From Peribacillus frigoritolerans_B (GTDB lineage Bacteria; Bacillota; Bacilli; Bacillales; DSM-1321), in the NCBI RefSeq assembly GCF_044762665.1, contig NZ_JBIWES010000005.1, forward strand, positions 1 to 64,000: 64,000 nt of DNA. Direction: 5' to 3'. Below, piece after piece: positions 7,972 to 15,656 of the stretch. The translations under genes were made by a program, and so were the position numbers. Position 1 is the stretch's first letter. Each line of letters opens with the position of its first letter. The notes beneath the pieces were generated by a model, which did not search any database, was not told the origin of the DNA, and saw only the letters and a program-made list of their open reading frames with translations.

Positions 7972-8457
7972 TTAGTACCAAATGGTCACCGCTTTATTAT
8001 ATGCATCACTATTAGGGATCGCATGTATCCCTTGGGCCTGTGCTTTGCGCGGGTCATAGTCATATACCATCGGTGTATAGCATGACGTTTGACCGATATT
8101 CACCACACCATTGCCCCCGGAACTGGAGCATGTATAGGCCTTACCATCCGTACTTCGGACGATTCTGGCATCCGCTTCATGGTTGTATACGGCGGGGCGT
8201 GTTACGGTCACTTTTGCCCAGGCGGTTTTACACACAGTGCTGAATTTCAATTCTACGTACGAATTGGAATCGATCCATTTTTTATCCTTCGTTACCGCCG
8301 AACTTGCACAACTATTATAGTATGGACTTTTTCCGTCATAGGTGTGCGTTTCGGCCAGAGCTTGATTTTTTCCAAATCCAAAGTCGACTAGAAACATCGA
8401 CAGTGTCATCACCATGGATAAACCTATCATTTTTAGCTTTTTATTCAATTCATTCAT
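7972..8457 (-). CDS. Secreted DUF2690-like protein, copy A
   Basis: A 161-residue protein with a signal peptide (positive start, hydrophobic 10-32, cleavage after QALA, residue 35). The mature part has ETHTYDGKSPYYNSC, the core LKFSTVCKTAWAKV and the end CYTPMVYDYDP, matching my recollection of DUF2690, an uncharacterised family common in actinobacteria. Four cysteines probably form disulfides. The neighbour 8498-8971 is a close tandem paralogue in the same direction with 40 bases between, so the pair looks like one operon made by duplication. Function is unknown; an exported signal or competition protein is possible but not shown. Confidence 0.85.
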   Translation of the reverse strand: MNELNKKLKMIGLSMVMTLSMFLVDFGFGKNQALAETHTYDGKSPYYNSCASSAVTKDKKWIDSNSYVELKFSTVCKTAWAKVTVTRPAVYNHEADARIVRSTDGKAYTCSSSGGNGVVNIGQTSCYTPMVYDYDPRKAQAQGIHAIPNSDAYNKAVTIWY

Positions 8458-8497
8458 CCTTTCTTAAAAAATATAGATGAAGTTTTTTCCTTTTTCA

Positions 8498-8971
8498 TTA
8501 ATACCAGTCGGTTTCGCCTGCCGTATATGGCCAAAAAGCTACCGCTTTTGCTTTTCGCGGATCTAAATCATATACCATTGGTGTATAGCATGACGTTTGA
8601 CCTTTATTTATTTCACCATTTCCTCCTGGAGATGCACAGCTAAATTGTTTATTATCAGTATTTCGGACAACCAAAGCCGTTGCCTCCCCATCTGTTTTAG
8701 CCGGTCTGCTAAGAGTGAGCTTTGCCCAAGCCGTTTTACAAGTTGTGCTGAATTTCAACTCCAAATTGGCAGAAGCACCGTTGGCATAAATTTTCACGGC
8801 CTTCTTCGTTACTGCGCTATTCGCACAATTATTATAGTAAGGACTTTTTCCATCATAGGTGTGTGTTTCGGCTGATGCTTTGCTCATAAAAGAATCAAGG
8901 GAGCCAAAAACGACTAAAGAAGCAACAAAAAATGAAATGCATAAAACCATTTTTTTCATTATTTCACTCAT
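8498..8971 (-). CDS. Secreted DUF2690-like protein, copy B
   Basis: A 157-residue paralogue of the downstream gene. It has a signal peptide with cleavage after SKASA (about residue 34), then the same ETHTYDGKSPYYNNC start, LKFSTTCKTAWAKL core and CYTPMVYDLDP end. Cysteine positions are conserved between the copies, while the central part and the C-terminus differ most. It is the first gene of the pair; no clear terminator lies between them. Confidence 0.85.
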   Translation of the reverse strand: MSEIMKKMVLCISFFVASLVVFGSLDSFMSKASAETHTYDGKSPYYNNCANSAVTKKAVKIYANGASANLELKFSTTCKTAWAKLTLSRPAKTDGEATALVVRNTDNKQFSCASPGGNGEINKGQTSCYTPMVYDLDPRKAKAVAFWPYTAGETDWY

Positions 8972-9284
8972 CCCCTTAACAAAATTTATACACTGTTCAT
9001 CTTACAATTTTGTAATATTCTTACAAGTGATAAATTCCCTAGTTCACGAAAAACTGCATCCCCGCCTTTACGTCGCAGCCTGCCATTACCATTACAGTCC
9101 GTTATTTCTCGCTTTATCAACTGAACATCACCGATACAAGTCATTATCCCTATGAGCCATTCAGGACAAATAAGGTAACAACTAAGGACTTATGCGTATC
9201 AAGCTGAAATAAAACGAGCCAATTGGCTGCCGTTGATCGGGAAAGATACAGGACGATGTACTTAATGTTTTTTTCAAGAAAAAA
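8972..9284. other. Intergenic stretch, no gene seen
   Basis: This is the promoter region of the DUF2690 pair on the minus strand (a TATAAA-like -10 near 8985). I see no supported gene, RNA or repeat in the remainder. Confidence 0.5.
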
Positions 9285-9323
9285 AAAGCCCCGACAAAAC
9301 TCGAATCGTTTTGTCAGGGCTTT
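9285..9323. terminator. Strong terminator
   Basis: AAAGCCCCGACAAAAC pairs with GTTTTGTCAGGGCTTT across a 7-base loop (one mismatch), with an A-run before and T-rich sequence after. On the minus strand it lies four bases behind the 40-residue reading frame at 9328-9450. Confidence 0.9.
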
Positions 9324-9327
9324 ATTT

Positions 9328-9450
9328 TCATTTAGCGAGGCTTTCTCTGATCACTCTAATGATGCTATCATAAAAGGAACGATCATCCGGAACGAACTCA
9401 TCCCGTCCAGCAAATCGATCGATCATCATCCTCCGGCCTTCGTGATTCAT
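9328..9450 (-). CDS. Possible small protein (40 aa), unrecognised
   Basis: The reading frame MNHEGRRMMIDRFAGRDE... ends ...VIRESLAK and its stop lies just before the terminator at 9285-9323. It follows the 88-residue gene with an 18-codon frame (9447-9503) between, whose TGA overlaps this ATG. The ribosome binding site is weak (AGGGA). It may be the C-terminal half of a longer protein split by a frameshift (the 18-codon piece MKELWTEAKDK... being its start) or a short independent gene. I do not recognise it. Confidence 0.4.
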   Translation of the reverse strand: MNHEGRRMMIDRFAGRDEFVPDDRSFYDSIIRVIRESLAK

Positions 9451-9499
9451 TTCAAATCCCTACTATTCACTTTGTCCTTCGCTTCGGTCCAAAGCTCCT

Positions 9500-9766
9500 T
9501 CATCCTTTTTCTTTTCTCCAATTTTTCGGGTTCAAATAACCCTTATATTTAGCGGCCACTTCTTTCCCGACCAAAAGTGCTCCTGCCCAAAACATGACTT
9601 CCGCAAAGACGATCGCACCTGTTATGACCCCCGCTTTAACCGCAGTAGAAAATGGCGTAAAAGGAGCTACGACAGGAATGATCCAAGTGAGAAGGGAAAT
9701 GATAAGGAACCCCATCCCTACTTTGTAAAACCTCGATTTCTTTATTTCCTTACTTTCTTTATCCAA
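9500..9766 (-). CDS. Small membrane protein, transporter-suffix-domain type
   Basis: An 88-residue protein with two membrane helices (about 15-35 and 45-67) followed by the basic end LLVGKEVAAKYKGYLNP. This layout matches the short 'transporter suffix domain' proteins of Firmicutes, which occur alone or at the end of transporters; the role is unclear. The start is TTG 9766 with GGAGG eight bases upstream. It heads a short transcript that ends at the terminator at 9285-9323. Confidence 0.75.
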   Translation of the reverse strand: MDKESKEIKKSRFYKVGMGFLIISLLTWIIPVVAPFTPFSTAVKAGVITGAIVFAEVMFWAGALLVGKEVAAKYKGYLNPKNWRKEKG

Positions 9767-9994
9767 TTAAATAACCTCCGTCATGATGATTTTCATATAA
9801 TTACCCCGCCGAACATTCCACTTTCAAATATACCATTGAATCTATTCTTTTTTTATACGTTTGAATGTCCATTTCGTTTCATAAATTTGAGAAATAAAGA
9901 TATTCCATTTGAGGAAAACGATTAATGAATTGACTTTACGATTTTTAATGGATTAATATTCATATAACACTTGCATGCAGGAAAGGAAAATCCA

Positions 9995-10675
9995 ATGTAC
10001 ATTGAATTCATTGCCACAACGATAGAAGATGCACTTTTAATCGAAGAATCGGGCGCAGACCGAATCGAGCTTGTCAGTTCTTTAGCCGAGGGGGGATTAA
10101 CTCCAAGCCACGCCCTGATAGAAGCTGCCGTCAATTCAGTGAAGATACCAGTCAACGTGATGGTAAGGCCCCATAGCCAGTCGTTTTGTTATACGCAAAA
10201 GGATTTAGAAATCATGAAAAAAGATATACAAATCATTCGATCACTGGGAGCGAACGGGGTCGTATTGGGTGCATTAAATGAAAAAAATGAAATCAGTCGA
10301 CCATACCTCGAAGAACTATTGTCAGTATGTGAAGGTTTGGAGATTACATTCCACCGGGCCATCGATGATACGCACGACCCAGTCATTTCAGCTGAAATGC
10401 TAGCACAATATCCAGAAATCACAACGATATTGACGTCAGGCGGGCATGGGGATTTCCCCAGCCGCATGAAAACGATTCAACAAATGAAAAGAGTCTGCGG
10501 CGACATAGCAATATTGGTTGGAAGCGGCTTAAATAAGGATAATATCCTTTCTATCCATTCCGAACTGCATACCGGTCACTATCATTTCGGTACGGCTGTT
10601 CGGAAAAATAACAGTATCATTGAAGGAGTTACATTAGAAAAAGCTAAAGAAATCGTAAACCTGTTAAAGAAATAA
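9995..10675 (+). CDS. cutC: CutC family protein
   Basis: A 226-residue TIM-barrel protein. The start MYIEFIATT, the GADRIELVSSLAEGGLTPS segment, NVMVRPHSQSF, EITFHRAIDDT and ILTSGGHGD are the CutC signature blocks. The family was linked to copper handling in E. coli, but its biochemical role is unsettled. The open frame starts at 9971, but AGGAAAGGAAAA sits properly before ATG 9995. It is a single gene with its own hairpin behind it. Confidence 0.93.
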   Translation: MYIEFIATTIEDALLIEESGADRIELVSSLAEGGLTPSHALIEAAVNSVKIPVNVMVRPHSQSFCYTQKDLEIMKKDIQIIRSLGANGVVLGALNEKNEISRPYLEELLSVCEGLEITFHRAIDDTHDPVISAEMLAQYPEITTILTSGGHGDFPSRMKTIQQMKRVCGDIAILVGSGLNKDNILSIHSELHTGHYHFGTAVRKNNSIIEGVTLEKAKEIVNLLKK

Positions 10676-10680
10676 TGCCG

Positions 10681-10706
10681 GAAGGGACCATTTAACTGGT
10701 CCCTTC
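10681..10706 (+). terminator. Hairpin after cutC
   Basis: GAAGGGACCA-tttaac-TGGTCCCTTC is a perfect 10-bp stem five bases behind the cutC stop. The T-tract is short (TGTTTGT), so efficiency is uncertain. Confidence 0.7.
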
Positions 10707-10742
10707 TGTTTGTAGACAGAAGGGTTCTAACTAATTTCAAAT

Positions 10743-10862
10743 CAAAGTTGATGAAACGGAAGGTGCGAGACTCCTGCGGGTAAACGCGTCCAGGAGAGCC
10801 CACGCAGGCGCAAAGGCGCCGAGGGCGGACCGCCCGCGGAAAGCGATTGCCTGGGGCACCGT
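10743..10862. repeat. REP-like dispersed element, full copy
   Basis: A GC-rich stretch in AT-rich surroundings. It runs from GTTGATGAAACGGAAGGTGC through GAGACTCCTGCGGG, CACGCAGGCG, GAGGGCGGACCGCCCGCGG to AAAGCGATTGCCTGG. It contains inverted GC blocks (GGCGCaaagGCGCC; GGCGGaccGCCCGC). Shortened relatives occur at 60056-60126 (centre deleted) and 54056-54145 (right half). Similar elements are frequent in Bacillus genomes. Confidence 0.8.
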
Positions 10863-10968
10863 TCGGATTTGTCTACAGTCTGAAGGTCCCTTTTTATGAT
10901 GCAGCGCTCTTTTTTTGTAAAAAGACCGAGTCCCAAACCAAAAAAACAGTGCCGCTACTCCAAAATAA

Positions 10969-10990
10969 GAAGGTTGCCGGAGCAACCTTC
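10969..10990 (-). terminator. Terminator of the MerR regulator gene
   Basis: GAAGGTTGC-cgga-GCAACCTTC forms a 9-bp stem 28 bases behind the MerR-family stop; on the minus strand it is followed by TTATTTTGG. Confidence 0.8.
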
Positions 10991-11017
10991 CATCATGGAA
11001 TTTCTCAATCTTGAGAT

Positions 11018-11755
11018 TTAATTTTTGTTAGAATCCGCAAAGTGCCCCATCGCATCACACATGAATTTTGCCAATCCTTCACCATATTGGTCGATATTTT
11101 TGGTGAAGCGTTGATCATCCACGTACATTTGACCTAATCCTTTGAAAGCATCCAGCGAGTATGTGCCGAAGTTATTGTTCAAACAATCATACCATTCTTT
11201 AATGGCCTCTTGTGCCTCCTCCGACTTGGGCGAAGCATTTCGGATTGACGCAAGTTTTAAATAGATCTCCGATACAACTTTCTGTGCATCTTTGGACATG
11301 CCCGCCACTTTAGCCTTCGACTCATCGACAGCATTATCCCCCCAAAGCTTGCGAGCTTCTTCTTCATATGGATTCTGACTGAAGTCAAATCCTTCAAATT
11401 TTTCTTTATTCGTCATCTGAATTTCCCCTTTCATATGCTTAATCGATTTTTCGACCGTCTTAATTAATTTATCGAGCTGACTGCGTTTCTCCAGTAACTT
11501 TTTTTGATGTTGCTTCAACGCATCTTGTTTATCAAACGAAGAGCTGCTTATCATTTGTTTTATTTCCTTTAATGGCATGCCAAGTTCCCTGAAAAACAGG
11601 ATTTGCTGCAACATCTCAAGATTATCATTCGAATAAAGGCGATAACCTGCCTCGGTTATTTCCTCTGGCGATAATAACCCGATTTCATCATAATAATGCA
11701 GTGTCCGCACACTAATGCCAACCAAATCGGCTAGCTCTTTCACTTTCATTGCCAC
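11018..11755 (-). CDS. MerR family regulator with TipAS domain (Mta/TipAL-like)
   Basis: A 245-residue regulator. Residues 3-70 are the MerR winged helix (VGISVRTLHYYDEIGLL, GYRLYS), 75-110 a dimer coiled coil, and 130-240 a TipAS domain (FDFSQNPYEEEARKLWGD ... MYVDDQRFTKNIDQYGEGLAKFMCDAM), which binds thiopeptide-like or hydrophobic drugs in relatives such as TipAL and Mta. Start is GTG 11755, eight bases after AGGAGGT. Its own promoter has the 19-bp spacer that MerR proteins act on, so autoregulation is likely. No efflux gene is adjacent. Confidence 0.93.
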   Translation of the reverse strand: MAMKVKELADLVGISVRTLHYYDEIGLLSPEEITEAGYRLYSNDNLEMLQQILFFRELGMPLKEIKQMISSSSFDKQDALKQHQKKLLEKRSQLDKLIKTVEKSIKHMKGEIQMTNKEKFEGFDFSQNPYEEEARKLWGDNAVDESKAKVAGMSKDAQKVVSEIYLKLASIRNASPKSEEAQEAIKEWYDCLNNNFGTYSLDAFKGLGQMYVDDQRFTKNIDQYGEGLAKFMCDAMGHFADSNKN

Positions 11756-11783
11756 TGCTTCTTACCTCCTTTCGATATCATTT

Positions 11784-11814
11784 ACATTAAGGTATTACGC
11801 AACGTCAGAGTCAA
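11784..11814 (-). promoter_or_regulatory. MerR-type promoter with 19-bp spacer
   Basis: On the minus strand TTGACT (11814-11809) is followed after exactly 19 bases by TAATGT (11789-11784). The spacer contains ACGTTGCGT, like the operators of MerR/TipA regulators. The long spacer is the hallmark of promoters realigned by MerR proteins. Confidence 0.75.
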
Positions 11815-11956
11815 ATGGAAAAATGAAAATTTTCCGCCCAAATTTAAAAGACGATCCTTCCTAATGAAGAATCGCATGTTAGTAGAGTTCACTCTTTGTA
11901 AAAGCTTCGGATTAAAGCCAAATCTAATTACTTGGCCGCTGTTGATGTTATTCCCC

Positions 11957-12051
11957 ATTACTCGTGAGTTTTACGCTTTTACTCGTGAGTTTCCGCCTTT
12001 TACTCGTGAGTTTTACACTTTTACTCGTGAGTTTCCGCCTTTTACTCGTGA
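11957..12051. repeat. 21-bp tandem array A (5 units)
   Basis: ACTCGTGA begins at 11960, 11981, 12002, 12023 and 12044, an exact 21-bp period. Units alternate between TTTTACTCGTGAGTTTTACNC and TTTTACTCGTGAGTTTCCGCC types, so the true unit is a 42-bp dimer. The core ACTC-GT-GAGT is an interrupted palindrome. A related array with the same core and period lies at 33701-33863. It is intergenic, between the MerR regulator and the pentapeptide gene. Confidence 0.95.
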
Positions 12052-12104
12052 ATTAAACAATTTCCTCATAAAGCGTTTGCTCTGCTTGAAAGTTCGCTTC
12101 GATC

Positions 12105-12971
12105 TTAGCTATCTTTCTTTCTCCAATGATTGGGAATGCTTAATGAGAGCGGTAATTTTGTCTTCGTGTCGCCTTTAGCCGAGTTAATCTGTGCTTGTGT
12201 GATGAAGAAACTTCCGGTGAGGTCGGCACCGCTTAAATCAGCGTCCCTAAAGTCTGCACCGATAAGGTCCGTCACTCTCATGTCGGCTTCCCTGAGGTCG
12301 GATGCAATAAGCAAAGCTCCTCTTAAGTTCGCTCCCCTAAGGTCAGCACCTCTCAATTTTGCACCGATCAGTTCACTTCCCCTGCCTATTTTGTTCTGTT
12401 TTTTTGAATTTTTATTTTTCTTAACTGAAACCTTGGCACGTACCAGTTCACTTGTGCGCAGAAGTAAATCATTAATGATCGCTCTATGGGCTGGTACATT
12501 CAGGTCCATGATAGACTTTGGACTTTGCTTAGTGAGATATTCCGTGTCATCAAATGCGGCCTGCAATTCTCGGTGAAGGGGTTGCGCATCTTCTAAATTC
12601 AGTGCTTCATTTAAGTAGCAAAGCATTTCATGGAGTTGTTGCATAATAGGAAAAACTTCGAACATTTCCTTTGCTGACGCTGGATTGTTCCTCCAATCTT
12701 TTCCATCATAGGTTAGTTGGGATACCTTTTGACCGGCACCGAAACATTCATATACCGTGCAGCCTTTATACCCTTTTGCTCTGAGATTTTCATGGATGCC
12801 GCAACGATAATCGGATTGCAGGTTTGAACATGGTGTACCTCCATCTTTATCAAATGCAAAATCAGCAGATTTTGCATAAGGCAAAGCTACACAGCACAAA
12901 CCGAAACAATTCTCACAGTCTGCACGTAATTGATTAAGGATACTATCGTTATTCGTTAATTGATTAAACAT
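12105..12971 (-). CDS. Pentapeptide repeat protein with Cys-rich N-terminal domain
   Basis: A 288-residue protein. The N-terminal part (about 15-85) has many cysteines (CENCFGLCC, CGIHENLRAKGYKGC, YECFG), suggesting metal or Fe-S binding. The C-terminal part (about 205-260) is a run of A(D/N)LxG pentapeptide repeats (LRGADLRGANLRGALL, ADFRDADLSGADLTGSF), which folds as a right-handed beta helix. The frame opens at 13028, but GAAGGAAG stands before ATG 12971. The function is unknown; short repeat runs of this kind are not enough to claim gyrase protection. Confidence 0.85.
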   Translation of the reverse strand: MFNQLTNNDSILNQLRADCENCFGLCCVALPYAKSADFAFDKDGGTPCSNLQSDYRCGIHENLRAKGYKGCTVYECFGAGQKVSQLTYDGKDWRNNPASAKEMFEVFPIMQQLHEMLCYLNEALNLEDAQPLHRELQAAFDDTEYLTKQSPKSIMDLNVPAHRAIINDLLLRTSELVRAKVSVKKNKNSKKQNKIGRGSELIGAKLRGADLRGANLRGALLIASDLREADMRVTDLIGADFRDADLSGADLTGSFFITQAQINSAKGDTKTKLPLSLSIPNHWRKKDS

Positions 12972-13215
12972 TCTTACACTTCCTTCTATAAAACACTGGC
13001 TCTGCCTTTCTAAAATCAAAAGTTTCATACAGTATATTTTTTTGTTTTCATTTTATCAAAAAAACCAATTAATCTATATATTAACAAAATACATATAAAC
13101 AAGAAATGATATCCACTTGAAATGGCGGCTGAAATTAATCAATAGCGGGAAGCAAGTGATTTCCATAATCATGTTATAATTTATTCAAGATCACGGTACT
13201 CTAGGGGGTGTAGGC

Positions 13216-13789
13216 ATGTATCCTTATGATGGCAGGAAAAAAGGGGAGACAATAAAAGAAATGCAGTATTGCAACTTTACGTTGGATACAAATGCAGAAG
13301 GAGAAATGGACGAAATGTCTGTTCGAATCGCAAGAGTTCTTCGGCCAACGTCCAAAGAGATTATCTTTTTATGTATTGGCTCAGATCGATCCATAGGAGA
13401 TTCATTCGGGCCTTTAGCAGGGACGATGCTAAGAGAAAACCAAGTCCCTTACCATGTCTTCGGAACACTCGCAGAACCTTCACGCCCTTAATTTGAAAAG
13501 TGTTTTGAAAGAAATAAAAAAGCAATTTAACAATCCCTTTATTTTTGGTATCGATGCTTGCTTAGGTGGTTATCATCAAATCGGTTCTATTATTCTGACA
13601 AAAGGTCCTTTTAGCCCTGGTGAAGCGATGAATAAAACCTTACCTGAATTGGGTGATTATCACCTAAAAGCCGTCGTAAATTATTTAGATCCCCTTTTGC
13701 CCAAACAATCTCTAAATGATACAAGACTGGATACTGTCATGAACCTGGCGAAGATTACCACAAGAATCATTGTTAAAAGTCTAAAATAA
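13216..13789 (+). pseudogene. yyaC: Spore protease YyaC family gene, frameshifted
   Basis: Two overlapping frames encode one YyaC-like protein of about 191 residues. The first (13216-13491) gives IFLCIGSDRSIGDSFGPLAG and ends VFGTLAEPSRP. The second (to 13789) resumes HALNLKSVL and carries FGIDACLGGYHQIGSI and GPFSPGEAMNK...LGDY. The family reads GTLxxPVHAxNL here, so two bases (or a +1 change) are missing near 13478-13481. YyaC resembles the germination protease GPR and is made in sporulation. GGGGG lies before the ATG. A terminator follows. Both a real mutation and a sequencing error are possible. Confidence 0.85.
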
Positions 13790-13793
13790 TAGG

Positions 13794-13825
13794 AAAACCC
13801 CAATAAAGCTTCAGCTTTTCGGGGT
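13794..13825 (+). terminator. Terminator after yyaC
   Basis: ACCCCaataaAGCTtcAGCTtttcGGGGT forms an imperfect hairpin directly behind the yyaC stop. Confidence 0.65.
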
Positions 13826-13955
13826 AAACGATGAAATGCATATTCTTGAAGGACACTCCCATGATTTGCGTTTTAATCATACATATTTTTGTAAGTTCCA
13901 CTTTTTTCTTTCACAATAACCTTTTTTTGAATTAACCCTACTATTCATTGATTTA

Positions 13956-14102
13956 TCATCCTAAACCTGGGTCATTAAAGTAAATAACTTCTGAAAGAAT
14001 CTTATTGCCCTGAATATTACAGAAAACATCCCTTGCTGCTTGTTCTGTTTCAAATTCATACATTACAATGCCTCTACTTTTATAGAGTGTGATGATCCAC
14101 AT
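13956..14102 (-). CDS. Small conserved-looking protein (48 aa)
   Basis: The frame begins MWIITLYKSRGIVMYEFETE and ends LSEVIYFNDPGLG. GGAGGG precedes ATG 14102 with suitable spacing. I recall similar Bacillus proteins of the form MWIITxxSxxNIxMFEFxTExEAxExFxxIQGxKILxEVIYFND, so it is probably a real gene, of unknown function. It stands alone between yyaC and the second citrate module. Confidence 0.75.
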   Translation of the reverse strand: MWIITLYKSRGIVMYEFETEQAARDVFCNIQGNKILSEVIYFNDPGLG

Positions 14103-14168
14103 TGAAAACCCTCCATTTTTAAAATATCGATTTGCACGATCTGCAAGATAGAGTAACCAGCCGTTTTA

Positions 14169-15479
14169 CTAAATGACTCCCAAGAGTATCGCTGCTATTG
14201 TCATGACAGTGACAGTCCCTAATGCCCATTTTACGGCAAACCGCTGTAAATCCCCGAAGTCAGTGCCAACTAAACCTATTAGCAAATGTGCTGCAGCCAC
14301 CAAAGGACTCAATACGTGTATCGGCTGCCCTATTAATGAGGCGCGCCCTATTTCTGCCGCGCTAATTCCATAAGCATCAGCGGCTTGTGCGATAATGGGA
14401 AGTACGCCAAAATAGAATGCATTATTGGACATAAAGAAAGTAAAAGGGGCACTGGCATACGCAACTATAACCGGTAAAAATGGTCCAAAAGATTCCGGGA
14501 TTAAAGAGACCAACGTAATGGCCATTGCATCAATCATTTTCGTTCCAGACATGATGCCTGTAAAAATCCCGGCTGCAATGACAATTGAAACAACGGCCAA
14601 TGCATTTTTCGAATGAACAGCGATTCTATCCTGCTGATCTTTCAAATCAGGATAATTGACCAATAACGCGACGGCGAAAGCAATCATGAATAAAATGGTC
14701 AAAGACATAAAATCAATGATTAATGATGCCATCAGCACAATCGTTAAAATGAAGTTGAACCAGACCAATTTCGGCCTGCGATAATCACGGGAAACCGTTG
14801 TTGCCGCTAACTCGGAATTGGCCTTCGAGTTCAAATCATTTGTGTGATTATGCTGGATCTCGACTACGCCCAATCTCTTTCGTTCCCCTTTTCCCAATAT
14901 AAAAGCCACGACAAGAACCCAAATAAGGCCAAATCCCATGACAGGAATCATTGGCAAGAACAATTCCGATGCGTCAAGGTTCAACGATGCCATCGCCATA
15001 GCGGAAGCTCCCCCCCACGGTGTCATATTCATTACACCCATGGATAGCATGGCTACAGTGGCTAATATTATTTTGTTCATGCCCAGGCGCTTATAAAGGG
15101 GTAAAAGCGCTGAGACAGTAATGATGTAAGTAGTTGTCCCGTCCCCATCTAATGCGACGGTCATTGAGAGAATAGCGGTACCTAAAACTATTTTTAAAGG
15201 ATCTCCTTTTACTATTTTCAATATTTTAGAAATAAGAGGATCGAATAAACCGGAATCTATCATTATTCCAAAATATAAAATCGCAAACAAAATCATTATG
15301 GCTGTTGAAGCTATACCTTCAACACCATCCTGCATCATGGGTCCCAGCTCTGTAAAAAATCCTCCAATCACTCCAAATATGATTGGAACGAGCATAATGG
15401 CCACTAGTGCCGATAGTCGCTTCGACATAATTAAATACATGAATACTGCAATCATCGAAAATCCTAAAATGGATAACAT
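14169..15479 (-). CDS. CitMHS family citrate-type proton symporter (module 2)
   Basis: A 436-residue, roughly 12-helix transporter closely related to the one at 137-1429; both have the VALDGDGTTTYI-type loop and FTFFMSNxAFYxGVLP near residue 350. A central hydrophilic loop (about 200-225) is longer here. A TTG at 15485 is in frame, but GGGAG lies 7 bases before ATG 15479. It follows its own response regulator and kinase genes, from which a terminator (15616-15656) separates it. Substrate is probably citrate or a related acid. Confidence 0.92.
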   Translation of the reverse strand: MLSILGFSMIAVFMYLIMSKRLSALVAIMLVPIIFGVIGGFFTELGPMMQDGVEGIASTAIMILFAILYFGIMIDSGLFDPLISKILKIVKGDPLKIVLGTAILSMTVALDGDGTTTYIITVSALLPLYKRLGMNKIILATVAMLSMGVMNMTPWGGASAMAMASLNLDASELFLPMIPVMGFGLIWVLVVAFILGKGERKRLGVVEIQHNHTNDLNSKANSELAATTVSRDYRRPKLVWFNFILTIVLMASLIIDFMSLTILFMIAFAVALLVNYPDLKDQQDRIAVHSKNALAVVSIVIAAGIFTGIMSGTKMIDAMAITLVSLIPESFGPFLPVIVAYASAPFTFFMSNNAFYFGVLPIIAQAADAYGISAAEIGRASLIGQPIHVLSPLVAAAHLLIGLVGTDFGDLQRFAVKWALGTVTVMTIAAILLGVI

Positions 15480-15513
15480 CTTCAAGCTCCCTTCTGTTTA
15501 TAACCATCTTGTT

Positions 15514-15529
15514 TTGATAGCGCTTTCTT
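15514..15529 (-). promoter_or_regulatory. cre-like site upstream of CitMHS (module 2)
   Basis: On the minus strand AAGAAAGCGCTATCAA matches WTGNAANCGNWNNCAW with one mismatch (A for T at position 2). It lies about 35 bases before the gene start, as in module 1 where the site is perfect. Confidence 0.5.
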
Positions 15530-15615
15530 TAGAGACTATCATCCATTAAGCGTTATTCACATATAAAGAAAGTAATAATAGTTTTATTCATTTTTTTCAC
15601 GCCTGAAAACGAAAA

Positions 15616-15656
15616 AAATCCCATTGATGAAAACGAATTTCATCAACTGGGATTTA
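15616..15656 (-). terminator. Terminator after response regulator (module 2)
   Basis: AAATCCCATTGATGAAA pairs with TTTCATCAACTGGGATTT around a short loop, overlapping the end of the regulator gene; the minus strand continues into a T-run. Confidence 0.85.

Noticed and set aside
10743..10862. REP-like element as an insertion sequence
   Set aside because: It is only 120 bp, lacks a transposase frame and shows no target duplication.
11864..12178. 104-codon plus-strand frame with FTREF heptads
   Set aside because: The heptads are a by-product of the 21-bp repeat (7 codons per unit); the frame has no ribosome binding site and runs into the opposite strand of the pentapeptide gene.
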